A stretch of 64,000 nucleotides of DNA from Leucaena leucocephala. Its lineage: Eukaryota > Streptophyta > Magnoliopsida > Fabales > Fabaceae. This document shows positions 50,458-62,990 of this stretch, piece by piece. The notes beneath the pieces are model-generated. The model was not told the origin of the DNA and did no database searches. It worked only from the letters and a program-made list of their open reading frames with translations. The position numbers and the translations under genes are program-made. Numbering within the stretch: the first letter of the stretch is position 1; the number at the start of each line of letters is the position of its first letter. Where the stretch lies: contig CM073534.1 in the NCBI GenBank assembly GCA_037074615.1, forward strand, positions 9,110,861 through 9,174,860, written 5' to 3'.

Positions 50458-51596
50458 GGAAAAATAACATTTAAGTCCCATGCAAGCAATTGAATGACAA
50501 AAAAATTCTAAGAAATGACATAATTAATGTTAAGTCCCATGGGATCTCATATGAATTTTTTCTAATTGTAAAAAGACATAAATATCCTTGAAATTTTCCC
50601 TTAAGCAAGCGTCTCCCGCGATAGTAAGATACGGATACCCGATAGTGGGGTTTACCTACGGATACCCGATATTAGGGTTGACCCCTCCATCGGGAAAATA
50701 ATAACCCCTGTACCTGTAACTAACAACCCCAGCGCCTGAAATAATAACCCCAACACTTGCAACTAACAACCCCATCAGCTATAACTAATAACCCTATCAG
50801 CTGCACTTACAACCTCTCCACTTGAAATAACAACCATAGCACCTGCAACTAACAGCCCTAGTCCCTGCAACTAACAACCCCATCAGCTGTACTAAAAACT
50901 CCAGCCCCTACACTAACAACCCCATCAGCTGCAACTTATAACACAGCACCTGCAATAATAACCCCAGCGCCTAAAATAACAACCCTAGCACCTGCAACTA
51001 ATAACCCCATCAGCTGTACTAATAACCCTAGCCACGATGATGAGTAAATCCACCTGCAACACAGTGTACTGTTCTCTTATTTCATAGCAAAACGTGCTAA
51101 TACTGTACTGTAGCAGCTGTGTCACTATCATATAGTTTCACGTTTCTAGTTGATAGTGTTTAGTACAGCTTATGGTGTTGTTAGTGTAGGGGCTGGAGTT
51201 GTTAGTTGTAGGTGCTGTGGTTGTTATTTTAGGTGGAGAGGTTGTAAGTGCAGCTGATAGGGTTATTAGTTATAACTGATGGGGTTGTTAATTGCAAGTA
51301 TTGGAGTTATTATTTCAGGCGCTGGGGTTGTTAGTTGTAGGTACAGGGATTATTATTTCCCCGATGGAGGGGTCAACCCCAATATCGGGTATCCATAGGT
51401 AAACCCCACTATCGGGTATCCGTATCTTACTATCGCGGGAGACGCTTGCTTAAGGGAAAATTTCAAGGATATTTATGTCTTTTTATAATTAGAAAAAATT
51501 CATATGAGGTCCCATGGGACTTGACATTAATTATGCCATTTCTTGGGACTTTTTTGTCATTCAATTGCTTACATGGGACTTAAATGTCATTTTCCC
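50458..51596. mobile_element. Mutator-like long-inverted-repeat element, 1.14 kb, 9-bp TSD
   Basis: Seen: arms of about 400-450 bp (50458 to about 50900, and about 51175-51596) are inverted copies, sharing catttaagtcccatg, agcaagcgtctcccgcgata, gatacggatacccgata and cccctccatcgg. The arms contain a minisatellite of about 20-25 bp built on aacaaccccagcacctgcaa. Perfect 9-bp direct repeats ttaattttt flank it (50449-50457 and 51597-51605). No ORF. Known: 9-bp duplications and long TIRs are typical of Mutator-like elements. Inferred: non-autonomous MULE; its transcript would form a long hairpin and could feed 24-nt siRNA. Confidence 0.88.
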
Positions 51597-51854
51597 TTAA
51601 TTTTTTTCTTAAAATTTAAAACCGTTTTAAAAAAATAATATTCTATGTAATATTAAATATATAATAAAATTATATATTTATATAAAAAATTTAATAATGT
51701 AATTTATAAATTGGACTAAAAAAAATACTTTCTTTATCTTATAAATAAGATTAGAAGTATCATTTTTATCCTTCTTGTAAGTTCATCCCAACCAATTTTC
51801 ACAAAGAAAAAATGATAGTAGTTAATTTATTAAATGCATGGTAAAAACTTTTAG

Positions 51855-52305
51855 GGTGTGTTTGTCTTAACGGAGGGAATAGGAGGGGAGATATTTTAAT
51901 AGAAAGAAAAAAGGGAATATGAGGGATTTTATTATTACCTTATTTAAATTAACATTAAAGAAGAGGAGGGGAGGGGAGAGATTTTCATATTATCTTATTT
52001 AGTTCAAGAAGGGATGGGAGGTAAAATATTTTTATATAGACAAATTTACTCTTATATTATTTTATAGAATATTTTAATAAAATATAATTTATGGATAATA
52101 TTAAAATATTAAAAAAAATTATGGATATATTAATATTATAAAATAAAAATATTACCCCTCACCTCTAAATTCTCTCAATTTTGGAGGGGAGAAAAAATTT
52201 CCCTCCTAAAAAATTTACATACACAAACAAGGGGATGATAGCCAAATTACTCCCCTCCACCCCCCCCCCCCAAAAAAGATTCAAACCAAACAAAATGTTA
52301 ATCTT
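51855..52305. repeat. G-rich dispersed repeat (gaggggag family)
   Basis: Begins gggtgtgtttgtcttaacgg and ends with a C run then gattcaaaccaaacaaaatg. Strongly G-biased gaggagggg stretches in the left half and C-rich ones in the right half. Related stretches at about 8565-8700 and 28190-28860. Ends resemble MITE termini of the 'tttggtt...aaccaaa' sort. Confidence 0.45.
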
Positions 52306-52439
52306 CCTTTACTAAAATTTTATCCCACTTTATATTTACTTAAAAGAATTAAATAAAGATACAATTAAAAAATATTATTAATAATCCTATAAGGATATAT
52401 ATTTAAGATTTAAAATTTGTTATACAAAGATTTTTTTTT

Positions 52440-52640
52440 ATTTGGTATGAATTTTTTTAAAAATGAGTTAATTTTACCTATGATCTAAGAGTAGGATGAA
52501 ATCTCTTTTTTTCTAGGTAATATTAATATCGAATAGGATAAATTATCAATTATCCTCAAATATAAATTTAAATATTTAAAAATTAAAATAATTTTTTAAA
52601 TATTATAATTAAAATTATAATAAAATAGTACTTCAATAAC
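52440..52640 (-). mobile_element. SINE-like family B, copy 3 (old)
   Basis: Reverse-oriented and heavily A/T-drifted, but in order: gagttaattttacctatgat, gtaggatgaaatctc, tctaggtaatattaatatcg, attatcctcaaatataaatt and aataaaatagta, matching the complement of the 19551 copy. No duplication recognised. Confidence 0.6.
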
Positions 52641-53339
52641 GTATAAGTTAGAGTAGCATATAGGCCCATAAAGATTCAGTCCTGAAAACAGTCAAATTGC
52701 AATAACTCAATCAGCAAATCCAGCCTAACGCATAACAACAAATCAAGAATCAGTCCACAAGCAATATAGCACTTTTTCAACTCAGTATTAAATTCAATTC
52801 GACCACCCCAACCTCAAAATCAAATATCAAGTCATCATACCAAATAAGTCATGATCAAGTCTTACAACACTGCATAATCTTTTGAAAACAAATTCCGATA
52901 ATCACAAATAATGATCTTAGTATCAAAGGATTTCAAAACATAGTCAATCCCTTAACATTTTGCATTCCCTTAATTATGATCGCCTAATTAACGATAAGTA
53001 ATCATAGCTATTACATTGTAGTTAATAACTAGTATTGTTGTTGGAGGTGGCCATCAGTACCACCAACTACCAGCAGGAGGTAGTTGTTGGTTGTTGGCGT
53101 CGAGCTCCGACTGCTGGCGGGGTGGCGGGTGGCAAAGGTGCCTTTTGTTTTCTTCTAAAAAAGTGAGGAGAAATTTGGTAAAAGCACAACATTCACAAAT
53201 CTCAAATTGGCCCCCTTTAGATTGGTTTCGGATTTGTTGAATTAGGTGGACAAAAATGAAGTTTGGCTATTTCAAATGGATTTAAATGGGATTTTCTCAA
53301 ATTATTTGATGAAAGGAATGAATTTTTGAAAGAATTATA
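52641..53339. other. Gene-free interval
   Basis: No gene recognised. 53030-53150 is unusually GC-rich for this window (ggcggggtggcgggtggc) without an ORF of note. Confidence 0.5.
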
Positions 53340-53348
53340 TTGATTTTA

Positions 53349-53726
53349 CAAAAAATTATATTTAAATCTAATATCTCAAGAAATCATCAAACGACTGTAA
53401 AGTCCTATGAGACATGAGATTAATTTTTTTAAATTTTAAAATGACAAAACTACCCTTAATAAAAAATATATAATTTGTTATTTTTTCACCTACAGTTGTT
53501 GTTCATTCCTCTAGGAGTTGTCATTCTTATTGCTTGAATTGTTATTTTTTTCTCATAGAATTGTTATTTCTATTACTTGAGTTATTTTTTTTAGAGCAGT
53601 TCTATCATTTTACAATTCAAAAAAAAAATTAACCCTAATTCTCGTGAGATTTCACAATCATTTGATGATTTTTTAGAACTTCTCTACAATTAGATTCTTT
53701 GTATGAGACTTAAATACAATTTTTTC
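53349..53726. mobile_element. Second Mutator-like inverted-repeat element, 378 bp, 9-bp TSD
   Basis: Left arm (aaaaaattatatttaaatct, aaatcatcaaacgactgtaa) matches the complement of the right arm (aaaaaattgtatttaagtct, aaatcatcaaatgattgtga). Perfect 9-bp flanks ttgatttta (53340-53348 and 53727-53735). The terminal motif (a/c)atttaagtc(c/t)cat is shared with the 50458 element, and the loop again has short ttgttatt repeats, so the two are probably one superfamily group. Confidence 0.82.
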
Positions 53727-54287
53727 TTGATTTTATCGGTTGGAAATTGTTTAAGGAATTAATACGGGATAATTCCAATTATGTTTAGAAATTATCAAAA
53801 TTCCCTACCAAAAGTCCAAAAATTCAAATAAATCAAGCCTAGGCTCAAGCCCACTCCCAGTTAAAGAGTTGAACGGTGTGGCTAGCTATTACATTCGGAG
53901 GAGAAATTAGTTAAAATTAGTTGGCTAAAAACAAGATCATAGCATACTATGAGACATGTATAAAATGAAGGTTACATAGTCCAAGGAAAGCTCATCCAAT
54001 TAGAGGCCCCTCCATGGTGTTCAAAGAAATTATAGAGACATCACCACTCAAATGGTACTAAAATATCAAAGACTTGAGAATGCTTACATTGGGTAGACAT
54101 AGATTATTATTTCCACTCATTTATGCTTTATCTTTTAAGTATTTAAATTTAACTAATTTATACTCATTCAATTCATACCCTCTTAAGTGTGCCTTGCACC
54201 AACAAGGGAGATTTCGGTTTTGTGGAAGTATTTGGTCAAAGTTGGAGGTGGGTTGAGTAAGAAAATATACATGATTCAATGGCATAG

Positions 54288-56195
54288 TGTTGGAAATCGT
54301 GCCCTAGGGGCCAATCATTGTCTTATGAACATTATTGATTTATGAATTTATTAATTGAGTTATCATATTATTTGCATGTTTACTATGATGACCATCATTG
54401 GATAATTCATGATATTATCCTAAATGTCCCTGGTCGATCATCTATGTGGGAGCACAGATGAAATAAGACCAGTATGACTTTGAAGATATATAGAGATATA
54501 AATCAAAGTCATAAGCACATGTAAGAGTACAGGGTGTTGGACCGACCCGCTATGAGAGAACTGCATGGGTAACGTCATAAGCTTCTCTCATATACAAACC
54601 ATGTCAATATGCCCTTTGACCTGAGATCATCATGGATTCCTACATGACAAAACGCTCAGCTTTGACCTAGTCAAAAGTCACTTTTGACCGAGTGATCATA
54701 AAGACTATGTTCGGGCTTAGTGGTTTTTCATGCGGAGGAATGTGAATGGTCAAGATGGAATTTGTCCCTCACATTCGTGGAGAGATATTACTGGGCCCCT
54801 CGATGAGTGAGTCTGAGAAATGTATGGCCATACTGTAATGGAAAGGTAGTTCCATTTCTATAGTCAGACTACTCAGGGATCGAGAAAGTAACGGTCAGGA
54901 ATAGGAGGATGACATTATCCATGCCTCATCCATGACCAAAATATCGCGTGACAGAAGGGACATGATATGGTTGTATAAAAGGTTACATCGTTTATCGATC
55001 CTCATATGATTTGGGTAGTTGTTATGTCTTGCTAGAGACCGCTTGTGACTTGTGGGCTAGTATAGCAAATGGCCCACTGCCAACTTCATATGGGCCTACA
55101 GGGTCGCACACAAAATAGCCCAACACGAGCTATGATGTCCAGATTCATTGAATTTAAGACATGTCCAGATTCAATGAAAGATCCAGGTGAATGTATATAT
55201 ATTTATTTATATTTATATTCGTATATATATAAATTCGTATATATATATATATTATATATATGAGATATATGAGATTTAATTTATAAGGATAAATTAAATC
55301 CCTATCACGTTTGAATTCGAAATTCAAATTGATAGGATATCTCATATAAGAGATATTTATAAGATTTAATTTATAAGGATAAATTAAATCTCTATCACGT
55401 TTGAAATTCGAAATTCAAATTGATAGGATATCTCATATAAGAGATATTTATAAGATTTAATTTATAAGGATAAATTAAATCTCTATCACGTTTGAAATTC
55501 GAAATTTAAATTGATAGGATATCTCAAATTTGATTTATGGGAATAAATCAAATATAACTCAGTCTCATCTTTATTTAAAGTTAAATAAATAGGTAATTAA
55601 ATCTGTGGGACGGATTTAATATTATTTTATTTAATTAGTTTCTTATAAAATTATACAATATATGATATTGTATCAATTCGGAATTAATATAAGATTAACT
55701 CCAAAATCCAATTAGGTTAAGTGGAAAAACGCATAGCATCCTCTATATCTGATTGGAGGAGCTACGTTTGAAAATAACACAGAACACAAAAGGCCGAACG
55801 AAATCTGCAAAAGGTTTGCAGACAAGAAACTGCTGAAATAGAGACGGAGACTTGTGAAAGCCTTGGAGGGACAGGAGACGCTAGCACGTCGTTCGTGGTT
55901 GGAACGCTGTTCGTGTGGATACCAGTAGAGGAAGCCGACCTGAGGCGTCGACTTCTTGTGATCGGAAAGAGACCACCGTCCGCGGAGAGAATCTGTGAAG
56001 GTCGCTGAGGAACACTCCGTCGATTTCTTGCGATCAGAAAGAGATCACCACCCACGTAGAGAAGCTGTGAAATTCGCTGAGCAACACTAAGGGTAATGAT
56101 TCTTTCCACTTGACTTAAATACATACGGCAGATCCTGACAAGGAATGGAAAATTTTTAAAGTTTATTTCCGCTGCGTGTCTTCTAATTCCTTACA
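54288..56195. mobile_element. Solo LTR, 1.9 kb, TSD CATAG
   Basis: Starts tgttggaaatcgtgcc and ends ttctaattccttaca, the TG...CA signature, flanked by a perfect 5-bp duplication CATAG (54283-54287 and 56196-56200). The opening resembles plant Copia LTRs with 'tgttgg(g/a)aatcgtgccct'. No gag-pol and no second LTR exist, so the internal part was lost by LTR-LTR recombination. It includes a 91-bp tandem array (55262-55531). Confidence 0.88.
55262..55531. repeat. 91-bp tandem repeat, 3 copies, within the solo LTR
   Basis: Units gagatat...aagatttaatttataagg...ctatcacgtttgaa...gataggatatctcata recur at about 55262, 55350 and 55441 with few differences; units 2 and 3 are nearly identical, so the amplification is recent. 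Confidence 0.9.
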
Positions 56196-56200
56196 CATAG

Positions 56201-57450
56201 ATGAGATAATCAAAGAGGATGGAGTAGTCACAAATGGAAAATGAAATGATGTGAGGGTGACTCAGGCTATAGGAAAATGGGCTAATCTATTAAAAATGGG
56301 CTAACCTATTAAGGGGTTAGAAAGCCCGCGGCTTGCCCCACCTTTATTTTTAAAAATTTTAATATTTTAAAAAAATATTTTTAAATTTTTAAAATATTAA
56401 TAAATTTTTTTAATATTATATTAGTATAATTAAAAAATTATTAATATTATACTCTTAAAAATTCATATTTATTATAAAAAATTTTTAAATTTTATAACTA
56501 TAAATCTAAATAAATATTAATAAATTATAATATATTAATATATATTAATAAATAAGTAATTATCTTTATCCAATAATAAAATTATTTAAAATAATATTTA
56601 GATAAAATAAATAATAATATTAATAATTATTTAAAAAAAAAGAGATTTATTAGTTAGGAGGAGGCGGCTGTACAACCTAGGCGGGCTGTACAGCCTTTCT
56701 AACTCGTTTCTTGAAAAAAATAGGCTGAGCCCATTTTTTTAACTTTAGTTTAAGCTGTTTTTAAATTAGGTTATTTTGAAGGTCGAAAAAACAATGATAA
56801 ATATAATCCTTCTTAATGGTCGTTTAAAAAAAATGTCAAATATGAAATATTAGCTTCGCCTATTCGATAGTTGTAATCGTCAAATAATTATAAATTTCTA
56901 TTTTTTTTAAAAATGCAACTATTTGATATTTATTTTAAATAACCATTGAATATTTCTTCATAATTATTTGATGGTCAACATAATTTTGCTTTTTAACGGA
57001 CAAGCGTCAAATAATCCTAATTCTATAATAGAGTGATTACTTCCATCTAAATTTAACAATACATAATTTTGTATTGATCTATGTTGCCGAATAACATATA
57101 GTTGTTAAAAATACATAATCACATGTTCACATACTAAAATTCTGATGTTTCTTTCTACCTTTTTAATTGTTCAATTAATTGAAAATTATTTCAATTTAAT
57201 ATGAATAAATATTCATATAAAATTTTAAAAATTAAATTGATTGAAAAATCCAAATTAATTCAAATTAATAAACTTATATTCAAAATTTAGAAAATTTATA
57301 TTTTCAATTTATCAAATGTTATGTAGTTAGAAAAGGTAATTATTGAGGGGCAAAACACAACAATTATTGAATAAATTCAAAAACGACAAAATCATACTTT
57401 TTTTTCAATCATATTCCTAGACTCTCACAGTCCATATATATATATATATA
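56201..57450. other. Gene-free AT-rich interval
   Basis: No gene recognised. 56340-56630 is almost pure A+T. 56650-56720 has gaggaggcggctgtac and a related gcgggctgtacagcc segment. Confidence 0.55.
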
Positions 57451-57454
57451 ATAT

Positions 57455-57484
57455 GCTCTCTCTCTCTGTCTCTCTCTCTCTCTA
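57455..57484. repeat. (CT)n microsatellite
   Basis: ctctctctct runs interrupted once by gt, just 3' of the P450 pseudogene. Confidence 0.85.
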
Positions 57485-57515
57485 CTTATATGTTGCACCG
57501 TCCATGAAGACGTGG

Positions 57516-58402
57516 CTACGTATCAATTTCAGATTTCTTGTAGACCTTAACTTTGAAACCACCAGCCATATGCGCCGTCAACAGAGGGACGAAAACCGGC
57601 TGGTTCTCACAGACCGGTTTAATCCTGAACCGGCTCACTATAGATGCAACTACATAGTTCATTTGTATGTATGACATCTCCTTCCCTAGGCACACCCTCG
57701 GACCGGCCTAAAAAACCGGGAACTTGTATGGGCTCACATGTTTCATTGTCCCAACCCCGGTCTGATCATCACCGACCGGCTCATCGAACCACTGGTCCAG
57801 TCTAAACTCCCGGCAATCCTTCCCCCACAACTCCTCCATCCTCCCCATTCCGTATGAAAAGTACGTCACTCTATCCCCTCTCTTCACCACCGTTCGGTCC
57901 GGCAATACGTCGTGCTTCACGGCATGCTTTGAGTCCCACGCCACCGGCGGGTACAGCCTCATCGATTCACAACATAAACATGCTTTAAGAAAACTCATCT
58001 CCTGCAAACCTTTGATAATCAAATCGTTTCATCATTTTTATCTCTTCTTCTTCTGCAATTTTAAACACTTGCTTCACTTCCTTCTCTATCATTTCTTCTA
58101 CGTTTGGGTGCTTCGAAATCAGCCAGAACAGCCACGAGATCGCCGCCCAAGTTGTGTCTCTTCCCGCCATTACAAAGCTTATCACCAGATCCCTCACTAA
58201 CACCTCATTGTACCCTGCAAGCAACAAACGTGACAACAAATCTTCATCGTTTTTTACAGTACTGTTAATGTTGTCGTGGTTGTTGTTCCTTATGATCTCC
58301 AGAACCGACTCGTGCACGAGTTTAACTGCTTGTTTCAGTGACTTCTCAGAACCAGTGTTCAATGCTCGTTTCAGCTTCCGTATGAGAAATACCTAGTTGG
58401 AA
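57516..58402 (-). pseudogene. CYP94C-like cytochrome P450 pseudogene (3' half)
   Basis: Seen on the minus strand: GSEKSLKQAVKLVHESVLEI, the I-helix FVMAGRDTTWAAISWLFWLI, the K-helix ESMRLYPPVAWDSK, DVLPDRTVVKRGDRVTYFSY, GMGRMEELWGKDC, SPYKFPVF and AGPRVCLGKEM (heme Cys loop), then a tail ending KVYKKSEIDT. Breaks: a 1-bp insertion near 58008-58014 shifts frame between the KRFDYQ and LQEMSFLKA parts; a TAG at 57708-57710 replaces Gln directly before AGPRVC. The first about 240 residues, including the membrane anchor, are missing. Known: CYP94C1 oxidises jasmonoyl-isoleucine at C-12. Inferred: non-functional. CYP94 genes are mostly intronless, so the copying route cannot be told. Confidence 0.88.
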
Positions 58403-58529
58403 CGGATCTCTCTTCTAAGCTTAATGAGTTCTTAATTAAGACCTAATTAGTACTTAAAATGTATTTCCTCTAATTCTAATTATAAAAGTTAGTTAATTTT
58501 TTCGAGTAGATTAAAAAAATCAAATAAAT

Positions 58530-61500
58530 TAAACTACTAAAAAAAAAGTCATACAATGGCAGTTAAAAATGGCATTTTATGACAGTTTTTTGACCGGTAT
58601 AAATTCTATAGCTATTGTAAGTATATTTGTAACGGTGGTTAAAAACTATTGTTTAATGTAATAATTTAACAGTAGTTTTTATTAAACTATCGTTATATAT
58701 TTAAAATATTATAGTAGTTTCTAGTCAAACTGTCGGTACAATTTAATCATATAACGATAATTTTAAAGGTAATTGTTATTACAATCTACTTGTAATGTCT
58801 TCAAAAAAATTATTGTTAAATGTTTAATTTTTTTTACACTTCCTTTCAATTTTTTCATATATATCGCCATATATTTGCTATAGTGAATACTGACTATAGG
58901 TAGCAAATTATGAAGTAAGCAATAGAAAAATTTAAATTAAATATTAATATATAGTAATAAAGTAATTCAATTTTTTATTAATGCATGCAATGAACTAAAA
59001 TATAATACAATCATATATACATAGATATTATACAATTATATATACACGAAATAGATAATTGATTAAGGCAAGTTCTTCAGGATGATTTTTACCAAAACAT
59101 CCATCATTAAATGAATTTCTTCATCTTTAAAGCTCATTTTATTCTGCTCGTACAACTATAAGTTAGAAGTAATAGATAAATATTCAAGATGTAATAAATT
59201 AAAAAAGTCTAAATATTGAAAACTTTATACCTTTTGTAAGTTATTCGTAATCCCTATATCAATGAACTCATGTATATATTGGATTATATATAATATTTGC
59301 ACTCAACACCATCAGATTAACGACGATACTAATAAAATAGAAAAATGCATAGTACATTAGTAACTAACTTTCACCCTAATAAATTTATGAAATATAAAAT
59401 TTAATTATTTAAAAAATATTGACTTGAGGATAAATCTATAAAGAATTAGTACTAATTGGATAGCATTTAATAAATTGAAGCCTTGCACAACCTTATCTCC
59501 ATTTGAAAAAAAAAAAGAAAGATATTATATAACTAAATTTTTATTTTAAGAAATCTATGAAAAAAATTCATGTGTTGACGATGGAAAAAATTTCGGTATT
59601 TGGCCTTCCAAACAATGAATCAAATTAGTACATCATATTATCTTTAGAGTCTATGACAGGCAGAGTCTAATGCATACTATAAAATATGAACAACGTTATA
59701 TATGAATGTAGACTAATATGTATATAAGCGTACCAAGTATAAGAGTATACTTACCTTTTAATATAAAATGCAAAACATATCTTCCTCATGATATAGGTCA
59801 TAATGTCGACCATGTACATAATCATTGAACTCTTATCGATGCTTATCTCTTAGACACGTTGAGGACATGTAAAGCCATATGTGTCTCCTTTTGCTTCTTC
59901 CAGGCATCTCCTAAGAAGTGGCTATTGTTAATAAAGAAATAAGTCAGTACTGCGCGAATATTTAAACATAAAGCATTAAAATAAAATTATAACTTATCAT
60001 ACATCATACTGGATGATAGTTGAATCCAGCTCCTCAAAATTCAGGAATTGCACTATGTCATTCCTATCCAGGGTGAATTTGTAAAGCTCCTGTGTGATCA
60101 AAACCCCTGATGGAATTGTAAAACTAAATGCTTCCTCCAATCCTACTGCTATATAGTGAAGTGTTTCCATACCAAAATATCTCAAGGATATGTTCTAGGA
60201 AGAGGTATGAGCTTGTCTACTTTTGCCATCTGAACCTTAGGCTTCTGTAGTGTTTTTTTTAGTTCTAGGCCCTTTAGGGTTTGCTTTTGAGGCATCTTCT
60301 TTAACACTGGCTCTGGTGTGACCATTTTCTCAATTTGATCAGATGTGTTAACCACATAATAAACTGCCTTAGAGCTTGCTCTAATATTTTGACTTCTTTA
60401 GTGGGGCAGGGAACTGGTGCAGTGCCTGATTGCTTCTTTATGCTATGTAGCGTGACCTTGGCATTGCCATCATGAATTATTTTCTAGTGAATTGTTGTGG
60501 CTTCTGGGTACACGATACCATGAGCATTGAAAGATATAGTTCCTTGGTCTATCACAATGTAACGACCACACTTTTTTCCATCATCATTAGTGTGCTTAGG
60601 GGCAGGGTAAGGACCAGGTGGTTGGGAAACAAACTTCTCCTTATTGGCACTGCCTTTCCTACTAGTCACCATAGGAGAACCCTAAAAATGTAAACAAAAT
60701 TAATCTAAAGAAAATATATATTAAACGTCCCTTAAAAAGAAGTAAATGAATATGTGTTTATCTCTAAACTTTGGCCAGGTGTGGGGAAGCTCATTATCAT
60801 CGTAGCCTGCTGAAGCTTGGCATCCACAAGCTCTTAGATTCTAGTATCCACCTTGGAGCTCATCTTTTCTAACTCCGCTTGATGCTATGCTTTAAATTCA
60901 TCTCAAACCTTTTATAACTCATATCTAAGCATATCTGCGGAGGTGCGCTTCTTCTTCGAGAGAAGTAGCAAAAAAGTCTTTGCAAATGACTCATTTGAGG
61001 GCCCCTTACTCGACCTAAGTAGTCAGCTATCACAATAGTTATCTCTAGAATGTCTATTTCTTTTTGAGGAATGAAACACCCTTGGGATGCCTGTTGCTCT
61101 AGTATATCATACAACATATATAAGTTACTAAGTTAAACTAACTGAATAGCAAGTAATAATATTTAAATTGTTAGTATTTAAAGTGGTTACTTACAATCCT
61201 CTCAACAACTATAGCAACCTTTGGAGTGATATATTGTCCCTCTTTACCCTCGCAGCCTTCCATTTTTATTGGTGAGATGGACTCTAGATGCTAATAGATA
61301 AAGAAGGGTTTGAGACAGTAGGGTCTGATGCAATTGCTTGTTGCGCAGCTTCCAGCTCTTGTATCATTTTTCTCTCAATGATATTGTACCCCCTCAAGAC
61401 ATATAGTGCTGATACACATTCTTCTTGGTTATTTCTTGATTCCTCTTACAAATAGCCTATGAAAATTAAACAAAGTTAAATTAATTGATTAAAATATACA

Positions 61501-62990
61501 TTCATTACTAAGTTAATTAAAATATAAGTTTATAGCACACTCCAACCTTATAAGTAGCATTTTCCTGCCGTTGATGAAACAATGTCTAAGCTTCGTCACT
61601 AACATTGGGGTATGTGTCCTTCGAATGCTCTCCCATCTTACTGCCTTGAAGGTAATCTTTCGCAAGGTTCGACTTAAAGTCCCTTCACCATTCATCATAT
61701 TGCTTTAAGATGCAGTGCTTCATGCTTGAAATTGTGGAAATACCAAAATTTTGCTGCGTGGAAGTACAAAAAATATATAAGATGAAGCTGCAATAAGAGA
61801 CAAAAATCATGAATAACTAAAGTAGATAGGTAGAATATAGAATTAGAAATGTACTAAAATGTCCTCCCAAATTATATTCTTGTCTTTAAGATTGACCTCC
61901 TTCTAGTTAGGGTATGCAATATTAATCTTAGCACGTACTATATGACTTACATAGTTGTTAAACGCTGGCCCATTTTGACCAGTTCCTTCATGTCAGCATC
62001 AAACTCAATCGGTAATCTCATGGGATTTGACCCCTCATCTGTCATAAAGACCCCGTTTCATACGGGTTGGATCTCTTCCTCTTTTCTTTATAGATTGACC
62101 AAAATCTAAACCTGAATATGTTCAACCTGAACCATCCATGCTCTATTAAAAAAATAATAAATAAAGTTAAGAATATGATACAACTAATAATATAAAACAA
62201 TGAACTAATCTCCCAAATTATAACTTCATTGAGCCACTTGTCTATAAATTAAGAATCTTAAAACAACACACTATATTCTACTATTTAAACCTTAACATAC
62301 ACAAACATATATTCTTCTTTTTTATATCCATAGTTAACTATCAAACCATCATTTTAACTATCAATTATGTTATATATAATCACCTAATCATCCAACTCCT
62401 CTTATGTCCCACAATTTTGAGTTCTAAAAATCACATTTAATATTAACTAATATTTAGTTCTCCTATGGCTCAATATACTGTCCAAATAAAGGAAAAGAGT
62501 AAATTCATAACTTAAGCTATACTATCCTAGAGCCTTATTTTGTAGTTTTTCAATACCTATTACAACAATTCAAATATTTAGAAATATAAATGAACAAAAC
62601 TCAATTCAGTTTTTCAGCAACAAAAAACCTAAAATCACTTGCCTACATTATCACAGTGCGATAATTACATATTTTATCCAATCATTTAGTCTGTTTTAGC
62701 TTTAATCCAAATAAAGAACCAGGCCACTAAATAATGAAGTTAAATGGTGACTTGCAGCTTTAAAGTCGAGAATAAAGACGGAGGGAGTTAACAACGATGG
62801 AGTAACAAAAAATAGTTAGAAAATAACAGAAAATGCCTTTCGTCTAAATCTGTGGTAGTGCGACAGAGAACCGGACTATAAGTAGCTATGTGAAAACTAA
62901 ATCTGAAGCTCACAGCAGGTTAGGTTTAGTAAATTTTTGTGGTTTTGACGACAGTTTTTACTAAAAATTACTGTTACATATACTTGAAAA
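58530..62990 (-). mobile_element. Decayed CACTA (En/Spm-like) transposon with protease and transposase remnants
   Basis: Left edge actactaaaaaaaaagtcat resembles a degraded CACTA end; subterminal motifs such as aacagtagtttttattaaac (about 58669) recur at the right (gacagtttttactaaaaatt, about 62950). Minus-strand pieces: 61513-61698 region reading (other frame) DFKSNLAKDYLQGSKMGEHS and YPNVSDEA; 60869-61117 with QASQGCFIPQKEID and the GRVRG motif typical of plant En/Spm-type transposase proteins; 59997-60185 with LDRNDIVQFLNFEELDSTII, the region before Ulp1-type C48 protease domains carried by such elements. Frames are broken by stops. Limits are approximate and the 3-bp duplication was not found. 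Confidence 0.7.

Noticed and set aside
55762..56124. 120-aa minus-strand frame
   Set aside because: Lies within the solo LTR and has no polyprotein motif.
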